DNA of 64,000 nt from Shewanella sp. NFH-SH190041 (GCF_024363255.1 NZ_AP026070.1:2976001-3040000); one strand, 5' to 3'; positions 16,660-27,180 are shown, counted from the stretch's first letter. Numbers and translations are program-made. Notes: a model not told the origin generated them from the sequence alone.

Positions 16660-18255
16660 TTAATCTTCAATCCCTTTGCTGCGCAGGAACTCGTCATAGG
16701 TACCTTTGAAATCAGTCACACCATCAGCCGTGATTTCAATAATGCGGTTAGCCAGAGACGATACAAATGCCCGGTCATGGGAGACGAAGAACAAGGTGCC
16801 TTCGTACATTTCCAGCGCATTGTTCAGCGATTCGATTGATTCCATATCCAAGTGGTTGGTTGGTTCATCCATCACCAGAATATTTGGCTTTTGCATGATC
16901 ATCTTGCCAAACAGCATACGACCTTGCTCACCACCGGACAGTACTTTGACCGATTTTTTAATATCATCTGCGCCGAACAGCATACGACCAAGAATACCGC
17001 GAACGGCCTGCTCGTCATCACCTTCTTTTTTCCACTGGCTCATCCAGTCAAATACCGTCATATCGGCTTCAAAATCACTGGCGTGATCCTGAGCGTAATA
17101 ACCGATGCTGGAGTTTTCAGACCATTGGATAGTCCCTTCATCCTGTGGCAGTTCATGGATCAGGGTGCGTACCATGGTCGTTTTACCGGCACCGTTTTCA
17201 CCCAAAATTGCAATCCGCTCACCCACTTCAGCAATTAAGTTAAAGTCCTTGAACAGGGCTTCACCATCAAAGCCTTTGGTCAGGTTCTCTACCACCAAGG
17301 CGTTACGGAACAGCTTCTTCTCTTGCTCAAAGCGGATATATGGGTTAACCCGGCTAGAGGCTTTAATTTCATCCAGTTTGATCTTGTCGATCTGCTTGGC
17401 ACGAGATGTGGCCTGCTTAGCTTTAGATGCGTTAGCCGAGAAGCGAGATACGAAGGTCTGCAGCTCAGCAATCTGTGCTTTCTTCTTGGCATTATCGGCC
17501 AGCAGACGTTCACGGGCCTGAGTCGCCGCCGTCATATACTCGTCGTAGTTGCCTGGGTAAATACGCAGCTCACCGTAATCCAGATCCGCCATATGGGTAC
17601 ATACAGAGTTAAGGAAGTAACGGTCGTGGGAAATAACAATCATGGTGCTGTTACGCTGGTTCAGCATATCTTGCAACCAGCGAATGGTATCAATGTCCAA
17701 GTTGTTGGTTGGTTCGTCCAGCAGCAGTACGTCTGGATCAGAGAACAGCGCCTGTGCCAGCAGCACACGCAGTTTCCAGCCTGGAGCCACTTCGCTCATA
17801 GGGCCAAAATGCTGTTCCAGCGGGATACCAACACCCAGCAGCAGTTCACCGGCGCGGCTTTCGGCGGTATAACCGTCCATTTCCGCAAATTCCATTTCCA
17901 GCTCAGCCACTTTAATGCCGTCTTCTTCGCTCATTTCTGGCAAAGAGTAAATCCGGTCACGTTCCTGCTTCACGGCCCACAGTTCTTTGTGCCCCATGAT
18001 CACAGTATCGATGACACTGAACTCTTCATAGGCAAACTGATCCTGGTTCAACTTACCCAAACGTTCATTGGTGTCCAAGGACACATTGCCACCGGTTGGT
18101 TCCAGTTCACCACTTAAGATTTTCATAAAGGTGGACTTACCGCAGCCATTGGCACCAATAAGACCGTAGCGGTTACCGCCGCCGAACTTAACAGAAATGT
18201 TTTCAAACAGTGGCTTGGCGCCAAATTGCATAGTAACGTTGTAAGATTGAATCAA
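16660..18255 (-). CDS. ybiT: ABC-F translation factor YbiT
   Basis: A 531-residue ABC-F protein with two ATPase domains and no membrane part. Walker A motifs are GANGCGKST (about residue 35) and GENGAGKTT (second domain); the second signature is LSGGEQGRM, and both Walker B motifs read DEPTN. The first signature is degenerate (VAPGWKLR), as in YbiT. Length and sequence track E. coli YbiT closely throughout. ABC-F factors bind the ribosomal E site. The start is TTG, but [12 protein letters not shown] aligns with the YbiT N-terminus, so it is likely right. It marks the right chromosomal flank of the integron island. Confidence 0.93.
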   Translation of the reverse strand: MIQSYNVTMQFGAKPLFENISVKFGGGNRYGLIGANGCGKSTFMKILSGELEPTGGNVSLDTNERLGKLNQDQFAYEEFSVIDTVIMGHKELWAVKQERDRIYSLPEMSEEDGIKVAELEMEFAEMDGYTAESRAGELLLGVGIPLEQHFGPMSEVAPGWKLRVLLAQALFSDPDVLLLDEPTNNLDIDTIRWLQDMLNQRNSTMIVISHDRYFLNSVCTHMADLDYGELRIYPGNYDEYMTAATQARERLLADNAKKKAQIAELQTFVSRFSANASKAKQATSRAKQIDKIKLDEIKASSRVNPYIRFEQEKKLFRNALVVENLTKGFDGEALFKDFNLIAEVGERIAILGENGAGKTTMVRTLIHELPQDEGTIQWSENSSIGYYAQDHASDFEADMTVFDWMSQWKKEGDDEQAVRGILGRMLFGADDIKKSVKVLSGGEQGRMLFGKMIMQKPNILVMDEPTNHLDMESIESLNNALEMYEGTLFFVSHDRAFVSSLANRIIEITADGVTDFKGTYDEFLRSKGIED

Positions 18256-18427
18256 AGCTTTTACCGGTTGATGAACACAAATGGCGGGTATTATGACATA
18301 AAGTCCATTATCAGGCTTAATTTTTATCAGTTTTCTGACTGAATAGCGCCATCATTTAGATTTCCACCAATCCAAGTTAGGCCCGGTTTCCGTTAAACTC
18401 ACTTCAATAAGTTAGCTTTATTTGCCT
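18256..18427. promoter_or_regulatory. ybiT upstream region
   Basis: 172 bases between the ybiT start and repeat copy 2, expected to hold the ybiT promoter. I cannot pick a clear -35/-10 pair. Confidence 0.3.
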
Positions 18428-18687
18428 TCTGTCTAGTCAAGTTTGTTTTGGCAGCGATTTGAGAATGCTTTATACCAGACAGAGTCTTTGATAGGTAGTA
18501 TGCGCTACCTGATAAGCCGATAACGCAGTAGCAAGGTGCCTTAAAGACTGCCCGACGGGTTCGGCTAAAAGCGGTTTATGCTTTGTTGAGCGGTTATTGC
18601 TTAACATAACTAGGCGGCAAACCACTCACCGCGATGAAAGCGCTTTTATCTCGCACAAAATTTAATCACGAAAGGTCAACCGCCCCT
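18428..18687 (+). repeat. ~260-bp TIR repeat, copy 2 (degraded ends)
   Basis: The interior agrees with the other copies, including the AGGTAG ... CTACCT hairpin, CCGATAACGCAGTA and the TTTATCTCG-CACAAAATTTAATCACG end. The terminal inverted repeats have decayed: the left lacks the GTTGACC core and the right reads GAAAGGTCAACCGCCCCT. It lies between ybiT and the hydrolase gene, which are divergent. Confidence 0.8.
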
Positions 18688-18835
18688 GACAGTTATTCAG
18701 CTCTGCTCCGGTCATATAGCATTGTCCGATTCCCATCTAGGCGTAACATTCTGTCAATCTGCCAGATAAGGCAGACATGCGCGCCAGTGCATTGCCGAAT
18801 ACGGGCATCCCACCATCCACCCGGGAGTGAATGCC

Positions 18836-19816
18836 ATGCAGATTTCATTACTGCCAGCCCTACTGTTGATGAGCCTGACACTGTTATTATCCCTATTCCC
18901 CAAAACGCAAGCGCAAGCACAGCAAGCGCAATGGCCGCAAAAAACCTATTACCGCAGCATTGAAGCCAACGGTTACCAAGTATTTTACCGCGAAGCCGGT
19001 GATCCCAGTCGGCCAACCCTGTTACTGCTGCACGGATATCCGGCATCTTCCCATGCTTATCGGGAGTTAATTCCGTTGCTATCCGGCCATTTCCATATTA
19101 TTGCCCCGGATAATCTGGGCTCGGGTTACAGTGATAAACCCAATCCCGATACCACCCGCTACAGTTTTGATCTGTTAGCCGAAACCATGGCCGCCATGAC
19201 AAAGGCGCTGGAGTTGAAACACTATATTCTTTATATGCAAGATTTCGGCGCCCCCGTCGGTTTTCGCCTCATGATGATGCAGCCGGAGCGCTTATCAGGG
19301 CTGATAGTACAAAATGCCAATGCTTATCTGGATGGACTGACAGCCAAACGACAGGCATTTTTCCGGCGTGCGGCTGAGGATAGAAGCCCGGCAATGGTGC
19401 AAAAGCTTTACCGCGTTACAGGTCCACAAGGCGTGATTAATACCCAGTACCTGCGTGATGTACAAGACAGAAAGGAGATTATGAGTCCAGATAGTTGGAG
19501 CCATGATCTGTATCATCTTGCCACGCCAGAGCAGCGCAATATTCAGGTTCAGCTGTTTCAGGACTACCAAAGCAACATTGATGCTTACCCCAAATGGCAG
19601 ACATTTCTGCGCCAACAACAGCCACCGACATTGATTGTTTGGGGTAAGCGCGATCCCGCCTTTATATTCCCCGGCGCGACGGCTTATCTGCGCGATGTGC
19701 CCAAAGCTGAAGTCCATCTGCTTGATGCCGGCCATTTTTCCGTAGAGGAAAAACCTGTGGCGATCGCCAAACTGATTATTGATTTTGTCAATCAGCTTCC
19801 CAATCATTCCCGTTAA
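18836..19816 (+). CDS. exported alpha/beta hydrolase, haloalkane dehalogenase/epoxide hydrolase type
   Basis: A 326-residue protein with a Sec signal (LLPALLLMSLTLLLSLFPKTQAQA). The hydrolase fold is clear: LLHGYPASS oxyanion loop, nucleophile elbow QDFGAPVGF with Asp in the nucleophile position, GKRDPAF with the acid, and DAGHFSVEE with the histidine. An Asp nucleophile is the hallmark of haloalkane dehalogenases and epoxide hydrolases rather than Ser esterases. The substrate is not evident. The ATG has GGGAG eight bases upstream. It stands alone. Confidence 0.82.
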   Translation: MQISLLPALLLMSLTLLLSLFPKTQAQAQQAQWPQKTYYRSIEANGYQVFYREAGDPSRPTLLLLHGYPASSHAYRELIPLLSGHFHIIAPDNLGSGYSDKPNPDTTRYSFDLLAETMAAMTKALELKHYILYMQDFGAPVGFRLMMMQPERLSGLIVQNANAYLDGLTAKRQAFFRRAAEDRSPAMVQKLYRVTGPQGVINTQYLRDVQDRKEIMSPDSWSHDLYHLATPEQRNIQVQLFQDYQSNIDAYPKWQTFLRQQQPPTLIVWGKRDPAFIFPGATAYLRDVPKAEVHLLDAGHFSVEEKPVAIAKLIIDFVNQLPNHSR

Positions 19817-19861
19817 CTGACCTCGCTCTCCAGAGTGCGATGAGTCAAGCGTACAAACAAT

Positions 19862-19896
19862 AATTCCATCAGCCATTGATGGGATTATTGTTTTGG
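19862..19896 (+). terminator. terminator after hydrolase gene
   Basis: AATTCCATCA-GCCAT-TGATGGGATT forms a 10-bp stem with one G-T pair, followed by ATTGTTTT, 46 bases past the stop. Confidence 0.65.
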
Positions 19897-20632
19897 TTAC
19901 AAGGAAGGACTACCGGGGTTATCGCCACTATATTCATCACACGATTAGCGTATCTGGATGCAAAGGGACTTAATGTTATAAGGGGCTTAACGTTATAAGC
20001 TATTTAGTCCTATAAGCTATTAATCGTAAAGTTATGGCTTCTAGCGTAAGTTTATAACCTAGGTTTATAACTCGAGTTCATTGTGTGAGTTCAGCATATG
20101 AAGGAATAAAATAAGTTCACCGCAAAGACGGCAATTAATCACCTAGAAACAGGGTGGCTGGATAAATTTAAAGCAACTGAATATATAAAATTATTTTCCC
20201 CGCTTGTTGCTATCACCTTTTAACTAACAATTCTTTTTTTATTTATAGTGTTTATCTTGACTCATGTGACTGCTATCAATTTATAAATAACCCTTAAATA
20301 GCTTTATCATTATTGCCTGAATGGCGCGTGAGAAGGCGTTTTTAACGCCATAATGTCAAATACAAATTCCCACCAGCAATATAAGCAAATAATTAAATAC
20401 AATTAACATTTAAGATAAACAACGAGAAAAATTAACAATTCAATGGCATTTTATTTTTGTCACATGAATTTTTTGTTAGCAACATGAATATTATCGCGGC
20501 TTGAAATACAGTTTATCTATGTCATTATGCTAAAGATTGTTTTAGCAAGTTGCAGAATACTTCTTGGATATTCATATCCTACGCAATGTCATCCTGTCAT
20601 AAACTATTTTAGCCATTCAAAGATGAATTCAT
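19897..20632. other. long upstream region of the chemoreceptor gene
   Basis: About 740 bases without a gene. The part at 19965-20080 is made of degenerate short repeats around TTATAAG and GTTTATAAC. A segment near 20115-20165 (CGCAAAGACGGC ... GGTGGCTGGA) faintly resembles a c-di-GMP riboswitch core but lacks the 5' half. The rest is AT-rich and I see no clear promoter. Confidence 0.35.
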
Positions 20633-22507
20633 ATGATAAAGAAGCTCTCACTCAAACAAAAAATAATATCTGCAGTTACTATCGCCCTTATCACAGTTAT
20701 TACCTTGCTTTCTTGGCTCAGTTATAACAGCCAAAAAAATCAATTATTGCACAGTAGTTTTACCCAACTTCAGCGTCTTGGTACGCAACATGTTGACCAA
20801 ATCAGTAATTGGTTAGCCGCTAAACGGGATATCATGAATTCCGTGGCGAAAAAAATTAATACCGCTCCCCTCAACAGCCTGCAACAAGCGAAAGCATCCG
20901 GCAAATTCCAACTTACTTATTTCGGCACAAATACGGGCCAAATGACAGATTCCAATCCAGGCATTGACCGCAGTGGTTATGATCCAAGAGCGCGTATCTG
21001 GTACAAGCAGGCAGAATCTGCGGCTAACCAAATCATGACTAAGCCCTATATTGATGCAGCCTACGGCACCATGGTCGCCACTATCGCGCAACCGGTTAAA
21101 AATGGGGTTATCGGGGCTGACCTATCCATTGCGAAAATCATTGATAACATCGTCAATATGAAACTGCCGGCAAAAGGCTACGCCATCCTAATCCATAAGG
21201 ACGGTACCGTATTGGCATATAAAGATCCGGCGCGAACCCAGCACCCAGTCAGTGATATTGATGATAACCTCTCCACCGGACTGCCACAGTTAATCCGGCA
21301 GCGACAAGATTTACTCCACATCCATCTTGAGGAAGATAACAGTGAAAAATTAGTGTGGGCCGAGCAGGTGCCAGATAATGACTGGGAGCTGATTCTGATC
21401 CTCGATCAAAACGCTTTGGAAGCACCACTGCACCAAATGCTACTGAGCCAAATGCTGATTGCACTCATCACTATGCTTATCAGTATTCCTGCTATTTATC
21501 TGTTAATCAGCCGATTACTCAAGCCGTTAGATCATATCAGTAGCGCTTTGGCGAATATTGCTGATGGCAGTGGCGATCTCACCGCCAGGCTCACAGTCAA
21601 TACAGATGATGAGGTGGGCAAACTGGCCGCAAGTTTTAACCGCTTTGTTGGCAGCCAACATCAACTTATCAGCCATATCCGCGTTCTATCGCAAGAACTG
21701 CAGCAAGATGCAGAGCTAAGCGTCAGCCGCAACCATGGCTCAGTGACGGATCTGCAGCGCCAGCAGCAGGAAGTCAATATGGTGGCCACGGCAGTCACAG
21801 AAATGGCATCCGCCACAGATGAAATCGCCCGTAATGCAGAGCAAGCGGCGGCGGCAGCGGTTCAATCGGCCAGTAGCAGTCAGCATGGCAAATCTTTGGT
21901 CGTACAAAGCAGTACCTCTACCAAAGGGCTTGCCAAACAGGTCGAGCAGGCAACCCAAGTAATAGGTGAGCTCAGTTGTCATGCCCAAGCCATCAGTGGT
22001 GTATTGTCCACCATTCAGGGCATTGCCGAACAAACCAACCTGCTGGCACTGAATGCTGCCATTGAAGCGGCTCGAGCTGGCGAGCAAGGACGAGGATTTG
22101 CCGTGGTCGCCGATGAAGTGCGGGTGTTGTCCTATCGCACCCAAGAATCCACCAAAGAAATTCAAACTACCATAGAAACCCTGCAGACAACGTCCAATCA
22201 AGCAGTCACCCTGATGCAGTCAAGCCAACACCTAGCTGATAACAGTGTCCGGGATGCCGATGCCGCCACCGCCGCGCTGGAGGAGATCACTGCCGCGATT
22301 GGGGTTATTTCCGATATGGCAGCCCACATCGCTACCGCAGCAGAGCAGCAAAGTCAGGTAACCGCTGAAATTACGAAAAACACAGTCGCAATTAAGGATG
22401 TCACCAATGAAATAACCGACACGGCCACCGCCGGGTTGGCACAGGGAGATGCCTTAAAACAGCGCGCCAACCAACTGACTGATAATGTTGCCGCGTTTAT
22501 CCTGTAA
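20633..22507 (+). CDS. methyl-accepting chemotaxis protein with dCache sensor
   Basis: A 624-residue chemoreceptor: membrane helix at about 10-30, periplasmic dCache domain to about 280, second helix at 283-303, HAMP at about 305-355, then a signalling hairpin whose tip, [20 protein letters not shown], is near residue 465. The sensor contains YDPRARIWY followed by PYIDA and GADLSI, consistent with the amino-acid-binding dCache motif (Y, R-x-WY, Y, D). Amino acid sensing is inference from those residues. No CheB/CheR tether pentapeptide is seen at the C-terminus. The ribosome site is weak. Confidence 0.9.
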   Translation: MIKKLSLKQKIISAVTIALITVITLLSWLSYNSQKNQLLHSSFTQLQRLGTQHVDQISNWLAAKRDIMNSVAKKINTAPLNSLQQAKASGKFQLTYFGTNTGQMTDSNPGIDRSGYDPRARIWYKQAESAANQIMTKPYIDAAYGTMVATIAQPVKNGVIGADLSIAKIIDNIVNMKLPAKGYAILIHKDGTVLAYKDPARTQHPVSDIDDNLSTGLPQLIRQRQDLLHIHLEEDNSEKLVWAEQVPDNDWELILILDQNALEAPLHQMLLSQMLIALITMLISIPAIYLLISRLLKPLDHISSALANIADGSGDLTARLTVNTDDEVGKLAASFNRFVGSQHQLISHIRVLSQELQQDAELSVSRNHGSVTDLQRQQQEVNMVATAVTEMASATDEIARNAEQAAAAAVQSASSSQHGKSLVVQSSTSTKGLAKQVEQATQVIGELSCHAQAISGVLSTIQGIAEQTNLLALNAAIEAARAGEQGRGFAVVADEVRVLSYRTQESTKEIQTTIETLQTTSNQAVTLMQSSQHLADNSVRDADAATAALEEITAAIGVISDMAAHIATAAEQQSQVTAEITKNTVAIKDVTNEITDTATAGLAQGDALKQRANQLTDNVAAFIL

Positions 22508-22530
22508 CCACCGCCAACATTCATGAGATG

Positions 22531-22559
22531 AAAGGCCCGGATTCGTATTCCGGGCCTTT
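22531..22559 (+). terminator. terminator after chemoreceptor gene
   Basis: AAAGGCCCGGA-TTCGTAT-TCCGGGCCTTT, an 11-bp stem 24 bases past the stop, with a short T-run inside the right arm. Confidence 0.75.
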
Positions 22560-22609
22560 CCGCTATATACTGCCGCCATTATTCGACATTATCACGCAAG
22601 CATACCAAT

Positions 22610-22969
22610 ATGACTCAGGCCAATAACCCGCTACATGGTATAAAACTGGAAACACTGCTCACCGAGCTGGTTGATGCCATGGGCTGGGAAGCGTTAGGCA
22701 GTCGCATCAATATTCTCTGCTTTACCCATGATCCCAGCATCAAATCCAGTCTGAAGTTTCTGCGTAAACAACAATGGGCCAGAGATAAAGTGGAACAACT
22801 TTATCTACGCCACAAAGGCGTTAAACAGCCTCGCCCGCCCAGACGCGACAATGACCATCATGCCACGTCTTCCCAAACGCCACGTCGCCCTCAAGCGAGC
22901 AAGACTCCGCAGCGCACGGCATCGGATCCAACTAAGCAGATCAATGCGCAAGTGTGGGGAACACGCTAA
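22610..22969 (+). CDS. VF530-like (DUF2132) DNA-binding protein
   Basis: A 119-residue protein. The first 70 residues, starting [17 protein letters not shown] and including [27 protein letters not shown], are the VF530/DUF2132 domain, a small helical fold reported to bind DNA. The remaining 45 residues form a Pro/Arg/Thr-rich basic tail, likely disordered. Convergent with ribA across a shared terminator. Confidence 0.82.
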   Translation: MTQANNPLHGIKLETLLTELVDAMGWEALGSRINILCFTHDPSIKSSLKFLRKQQWARDKVEQLYLRHKGVKQPRPPRRDNDHHATSSQTPRRPQASKTPQRTASDPTKQINAQVWGTR

Positions 22970-22984
22970 CCCCACGGCAGAGAC

Positions 22985-23012
22985 AAAAAAGCACTCAAAT
23001 GAGTGCTTTTTT
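22985..23012. terminator. bidirectional terminator between VF530-like gene and ribA
   Basis: AAAAAAGCACTC-AAAT-GAGTGCTTTTTT, a perfect 12-bp stem with T-runs on both strands between convergent genes. Confidence 0.92.
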
Positions 23013-23039
23013 ATGCTTATCAAGCCGTTTTAGGCAAGA

Positions 23040-23651
23040 TTACTCGTTATCAGTAAAGTGATACTCAGACATCAAATGCCCCAATTGGGTAGATTTTGTC
23101 TTCAAATAGCCTTCGTTATAACGGTTTTTACCCACCTGCAACGGTACCCGCTCAACCACTTCAATGCCCAGTTCTTTCATGGCATTGACCTTACGAGGGT
23201 TATTGGTCATCAGACGCACCCGGTTGATACCAAGGAATGACAGCATAGGCTGGATCATGTCATAACGGCGCATATCTGGGGCAAACCCCAGTCGCTCGTT
23301 TGCTTCTACGGTATTTGCGCCATCGTCTTGCAACGCATAGGCCCGGATCTTATTTAATAGACCAATTCCTCGGCCTTCCTGACGCAGATACAAAATAAAA
23401 CCCTGACCGGCTTCGGCGACATTCTGCATGGCTGTCTGTAGCTGGAAGCCACAGTCACAGCGTAGGCTGAACAGGGCGTCACCAGTCAGACATTCAGAAT
23501 GGATCCGGCCCAGCATAGGCTCATCAGCATTGAGCTCACCAAATGTCAGCGCGACATGCTCTTTACCGGTTTCGGTATCTTCAAAGCCGTGCATAGCAAA
23601 GATACCCCATGGGGTAGGCAGCTTTGAAGTAGCGATATGTTTTATCGACAT
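23040..23651 (-). CDS. ribA: GTP cyclohydrolase II
   Basis: A 203-residue enzyme for the first step of riboflavin synthesis, converting GTP to a diaminopyrimidine phosphate. Zinc ligands are in [15 protein letters not shown]; the catalytic segment [10 protein letters not shown] and the [13 protein letters not shown] region are conserved. The start [16 protein letters not shown] matches the family N-terminus, with AAGG upstream; an upstream in-frame codon at 23702 is not used in this call. Stand-alone, without ribB fusion. No FMN riboswitch is seen upstream. Confidence 0.94.
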   Translation of the reverse strand: MSIKHIATSKLPTPWGIFAMHGFEDTETGKEHVALTFGELNADEPMLGRIHSECLTGDALFSLRCDCGFQLQTAMQNVAEAGQGFILYLRQEGRGIGLLNKIRAYALQDDGANTVEANERLGFAPDMRRYDMIQPMLSFLGINRVRLMTNNPRKVNAMKELGIEVVERVPLQVGKNRYNEGYLKTKSTQLGHLMSEYHFTDNE

Positions 23652-23901
23652 GAATAAACCTTTTCGACTGCTCTCAGTTCCCTGAGACTGACAATCATCC
23701 ATGAATTATTAATACGTTAATACCTGTGCCTCAACCAGTGGGAGCCAGTCGGGACACTTTTGCAGCGACCAAGCCCGGTATTCTATGTGTTTTTTAATCC
23801 GACCGGAATAGTCTGAATTAAATGCCTTGGGATCAAGGTGTGTCTATCACAAAACCACAGGACGGATAAACCCAATTGTATCGATTGCTAACGAGATCAA
23901 A

Positions 23902-23921
23902 AAAGGGGCCGAAGCCCCTTT
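23902..23921 (-). terminator. intrinsic terminator of yibL
   Basis: On the minus strand AAAGGGGC-TTCG-GCCCC is followed by TTTTTTGATC, a stem closed by a UUCG tetraloop, about 58 bases past the yibL stop. Confidence 0.9.
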
Positions 23922-23978
23922 GAACTGACGCTGCAAATTGCAGGCAGAAATACAAACTAATGATTACTATTCAATCAA

Positions 23979-24332
23979 TTAAAATGCTTTTGGTGCAAAA
24001 CCGGTGACTTTTTCTAGCCCCATTTGACGGCCCTGTTTGGTCATTGGGTGTACCACAACTAAACCCTTAACAGTTTTTTTCAGCTGGCCCATATCCGCTT
24101 GTTCAGCTTTGGTCAGTTCACGTTTGAACATGCTGGACAATTGGTAGCCTTCTTTATCGAGCAAACGGGTTTGCTGCCCTTTAATACTGTCAATCCGCTT
24201 GGTAATCGCGGCAATTTCGCGTTTGAACTGCATCATAATAGCAGCATCACCACGCTGCTCCGCACCCGCTAATTTGCGGCGATACTTATCCAGCTTGTCA
24301 TGCAGCTGCTGCAGTTCCTGTTTTAAATTCAT
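23979..24332 (-). CDS. yibL: YibL family ribosome-associated protein
   Basis: A 117-residue basic protein. The N-terminal 60 residues are a predicted coiled coil (KQELQQLHDKLDKYRRKL ...), and the C-terminal block KRELTKAEQADMGQLKK followed by KGLVVVHPMTKQGRQMGL is the conserved DUF2810/YibL signature. E. coli YibL co-sediments with ribosomes. Its exact role is unknown. Confidence 0.88.
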   Translation of the reverse strand: MNLKQELQQLHDKLDKYRRKLAGAEQRGDAAIMMQFKREIAAITKRIDSIKGQQTRLLDKEGYQLSSMFKRELTKAEQADMGQLKKTVKGLVVVHPMTKQGRQMGLEKVTGFAPKAF

Positions 24333-24388
24333 TAATAAACCTCTTTATGCCTGACGGCGAATCGCGCCATTATATCAGCATATGCCGA

Positions 24389-24877
24389 TTACTGCCCGCT
24401 ATCCTCAGTCAGGGTTTTCAGCTCAATAATGCGCTGATTACTGCTGCCTCGGAAATACAGGGAAGGGTCGTGCAATGATTGCTCAAATTTGCCATCCACT
24501 AGCACATCCACTAATGCAATCACTTGCTGCTGAGCAGGCGTCAAATTTTCTAATGTGTAGCCAGTCCACATCCAGACATCTTTGCCAGGACATTCGGCCC
24601 GCACTCGCGTAAGCAGTGCCAAGATCGCATCTAGATTACCGTGAAACAGAGGATCACCGCCGGACAAAGACAGTCCCCGGCGCTTAACCCGGGTATCGTT
24701 GAGATCACGGATAATAATATCCGCCATCGCCTCATCAAACAGATGACCTGAGCGGGGATCCCAAGTGCTCTGGTTATAACAGCCACGGCACTGGTGTTCA
24801 CAGCCGGACACAAATAGAGTTGCCCGGGTACCCGGCCCATTGACCACGTCAATGGGATAATACTGATGGTAATTCAT
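24389..24877 (-). CDS. nrdG: anaerobic ribonucleotide reductase activating protein
   Basis: A 162-residue radical-SAM enzyme that installs the glycyl radical on NrdD. The 4Fe-4S motif is C26-x3-C30-x2-C33 (SGCEHQCRGCYN), followed by the SAM-binding SLSGGDPLFHGN. It lies 61 bases downstream of nrdD with an intrinsic terminator hairpin in the gap, and has its own GAGAGG ribosome site. Confidence 0.94.
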   Translation of the reverse strand: MNYHQYYPIDVVNGPGTRATLFVSGCEHQCRGCYNQSTWDPRSGHLFDEAMADIIIRDLNDTRVKRRGLSLSGGDPLFHGNLDAILALLTRVRAECPGKDVWMWTGYTLENLTPAQQQVIALVDVLVDGKFEQSLHDPSLYFRGSSNQRIIELKTLTEDSGQ

Positions 24878-24895
24878 GTTATTTTCCTCTCCGGC

Positions 24896-24922
24896 AAAAA
24901 AGGCGCCCTAGGCGCCTTTTTG
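24896..24922 (-). terminator. terminator hairpin between nrdD and nrdG
   Basis: GGCGCC pairs with GGCGCC across TAG, extended by A-run and T-run (AAAAAGGCGCC ... GGCGCCTTTTTT). In the nrdD to nrdG direction it is a complete intrinsic terminator and may lower nrdG relative to nrdD. Confidence 0.85.
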
Positions 24923-24938
24923 TCTCCACAGCCAGTGA

Positions 24939-27056
24939 TTACAGGTGCTTAACCCGGCGCTTCACTTCTTCCTGCTTGCCGTGGTTGAACGGACGAGCAT
25001 CAGGGCTGCCCAGATAACCACACACACGGCGGGTCACAGAGACTCGGCTTGGCTCATGGTTACCACACTTAGGGCAAGTAAAGCCTTTGCTGGTACAGCT
25101 GAATTCACCGGTGAAACCACAGTCATAACACTCATCAATTGGGGTGTTAGTCCCGTAGTAAGGTACGCGGCTATAGCTGTAATCCCACACATCTTCCAAT
25201 GCTTCAACATTGTGCTGCATGTTAGGGTATTCGCCGTAACAGATAAAACCGCCATTGGCCAGCTCAGGATAAGGCTGTTCAAAGTCCAGCTTATCATAAG
25301 GGTTCACCTGCTTTTCCACATCCAGGTGGAAACTGTTGGTGTAGTAACCTTTATCTGTCACGCCATCAACCAGACCAAATTCTTTGGCATCCAGCTTAGC
25401 AAAACGGCTACACAGACTCTCACTTGGGGTGCTGTACAAGCTAAAGCCATAGCCGGTCTCTTCTTTCCATGCGTCAGTCGCTGCTTTCAGGCGGGCAACA
25501 ATGGCAACCGCTTTTTCACGCAGTACATCACTGTCAAATACATGGGTCTCAGTGCCATACAAGGCATTGATGGTTTCATGCAGACCGATATAACCCAGGC
25601 TGATAGAGGCACGGCCATTTTTGAAGATCTCAGACACTTCATCATCTGGCTGTAGACGTACACCACAGGCGCCTTCCATATACAAAATTGGCGCGACGCG
25701 AGCTTTAACGCCTTTCAGACGCTCAATACGGGTATCCAACGCTTTGCGAGCCATGGCCAGACGCTCATCCAGAATACGGAAGAACTCTGCTTCATCATGT
25801 TTGGCTTCCAGCGCAATACGTGGCAGGTTCAAGCTCACCACACCAAGGTTGTTACGGCCTTCATGGATCAGCTCACCATTTTCCTCGTAAGTACCCAAGA
25901 AACTGCGGCAACCCATTGGGGTTTTGAATGACCCGGTTACGCGCTCAACCTGCTCATAGTTCAGGATATCCGGGTACATACGCATGGTGGCACATTCAAG
26001 CGCCAACTGCTTGATATCATAGTTGCAGTCACCTTGCTTATGGTTGATGCCATCTCGAATGGCAAATACCAGTTTCGGGAATACTGCGGTTTTACGATTC
26101 TTACCCAGACCGCCAATACGCACTTTCATCATAGATTGCTGGATCAGACGAGATTCCCAGCTGGTCCCCAGGCCAAAGCCGAAGGTCACAAAAGGCGTCT
26201 GGCCATTGGCGGTATGCAGCGTATTGACTTCATATTCCAGTGACTGGAACGCGTCATAACACTCTTTTTCTGTCTGTGCTTTAGCAAAAGCCTGCGCATC
26301 TGCAATCTGCCATTCCTGACCAATTTTCAGATGCTTGTCGTAGCTTTTCTTCACAAAAGGTGCCAGCACTTCATCAATACGGTTGATGGTCGTGCCGCCA
26401 TAAATATGGCTGGCAACCTGAGCAATAATTTGCGCGGTTACTGCGGTGGCAGTCGAGATGGATTTTGGCGTTTCAATCTCTGCGTTGCCCATCTTAAAAC
26501 CCTGAGTCAACATGCCGCCAAGATCAATCAGCATACAGTTGAACATCGGGAAGAAAGGTGAGTAATCCAGATCATGATAATGGATTTCACCCCGTTCATG
26601 GGCATGTACCACATCTTTTGGCAGAATGTGGCACTTGGCATAATGCTTGGCAACAATACCGGCTAACAGATCACGCTGAGTCGGGATCACTTTGGAATCT
26701 TTGTTGGCGTTTTCATTGAGGATAGAGGCATCGCTCTGCTCAACCAAACCACGGATTTCCAAGTTCAGACGGCTACTTGCTTCACGACGGACATCCCGAT
26801 CGTGACGATATTCGATATAGTGTCGAGCCACCTGCTTATAGGGGCCTTCCATCAGCTGGTTTTCCACCAGATCCTGCAGATTGTGGATCTCAACTTCATC
26901 ACGCTGTGTTACAGCCTGACTTACGTTGTCAGCCACCATTTGTGCATACTCAACGTCTTCGATCCCTGCTGATTTTGCGGCAGCAATTACCGCGTCCCGA
27001 ATCCTGGTACCGTCAAATGGGGTACGGAAACCGTCCCGCTTAATCACAACTGGCAT
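24939..27056 (-). CDS. nrdD: anaerobic ribonucleoside-triphosphate reductase
   Basis: A 705-residue class III reductase making dNTPs without oxygen. An ATP-cone is at residues 1-95, the catalytic barrel follows, a zinc site is at CYDCGFTGEF ... FTCPKCG, and the radical glycine is in RRVCGYLGS near the C-terminus. The C-terminus RPFNHGKQEEVKRRVKHL matches E. coli NrdD. I took the ATG at 27056; a TTG at 27074 is also open. The promoter region has two NrdR boxes and an FNR box. nrdG follows. Confidence 0.95.
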   Translation of the reverse strand: MPVVIKRDGFRTPFDGTRIRDAVIAAAKSAGIEDVEYAQMVADNVSQAVTQRDEVEIHNLQDLVENQLMEGPYKQVARHYIEYRHDRDVRREASSRLNLEIRGLVEQSDASILNENANKDSKVIPTQRDLLAGIVAKHYAKCHILPKDVVHAHERGEIHYHDLDYSPFFPMFNCMLIDLGGMLTQGFKMGNAEIETPKSISTATAVTAQIIAQVASHIYGGTTINRIDEVLAPFVKKSYDKHLKIGQEWQIADAQAFAKAQTEKECYDAFQSLEYEVNTLHTANGQTPFVTFGFGLGTSWESRLIQQSMMKVRIGGLGKNRKTAVFPKLVFAIRDGINHKQGDCNYDIKQLALECATMRMYPDILNYEQVERVTGSFKTPMGCRSFLGTYEENGELIHEGRNNLGVVSLNLPRIALEAKHDEAEFFRILDERLAMARKALDTRIERLKGVKARVAPILYMEGACGVRLQPDDEVSEIFKNGRASISLGYIGLHETINALYGTETHVFDSDVLREKAVAIVARLKAATDAWKEETGYGFSLYSTPSESLCSRFAKLDAKEFGLVDGVTDKGYYTNSFHLDVEKQVNPYDKLDFEQPYPELANGGFICYGEYPNMQHNVEALEDVWDYSYSRVPYYGTNTPIDECYDCGFTGEFSCTSKGFTCPKCGNHEPSRVSVTRRVCGYLGSPDARPFNHGKQEEVKRRVKHL

Positions 27057-27091
27057 GGTGTAAATTTTCTCCAACCTATGGTCAGAACATC

Positions 27092-27106
27092 ACACTATAT
27101 ATAGTG
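27092..27106. promoter_or_regulatory. NrdR box 1 (nrdD)
   Basis: ACACTATATATAGTG matches the NrdR consensus ACACWATATWKWGT almost fully. NrdR represses ribonucleotide reductase operons when dATP is high. Confidence 0.85.
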
Positions 27107-27122
27107 CTTAAATTCCAACCTG

Positions 27123-27137
27123 ACACAAGATGTTGCG
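27123..27137. promoter_or_regulatory. NrdR box 2 (nrdD), degenerate
   Basis: ACACAAGATGTTGCG starts exactly 31 bases from the first box, the usual helical spacing of NrdR box pairs. The match is weaker than that of box 1. Confidence 0.6.
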
Positions 27138-27166
27138 TATTAGGCGACAACCGTCACAGAAATACT

Positions 27167-27180
27167 TTGATCTGGATCAA
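27167..27180. promoter_or_regulatory. FNR (EtrA)-type box upstream of nrdD
   Basis: TTGATCTGGATCAA is a perfect match to TTGAT-N4-ATCAA, centred about 117 bases before the nrdD start. It predicts anaerobic activation of nrdDG. The remaining bases to the rssA stop at 27478 hold nothing else I can name. Confidence 0.88.

Noticed and set aside
17323..18117. 264-codon frame opposite ybiT
   Set aside because: It is the antisense shadow of a strongly conserved gene and has no family resemblance.
20115..20165. Possible c-di-GMP riboswitch (CGCAAAGACGGC ... GGTGGCTGGA) upstream of a chemoreceptor gene
   Set aside because: Only the 3' half of the motif is suggested; the 5' GCAAAC strand and its stem are absent, and the gene start is more than 460 bases away.
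24945..25655. 236-codon frame opposite nrdD
   Set aside because: Antisense shadow of nrdD; codon pattern is explained by the nrdD frame.
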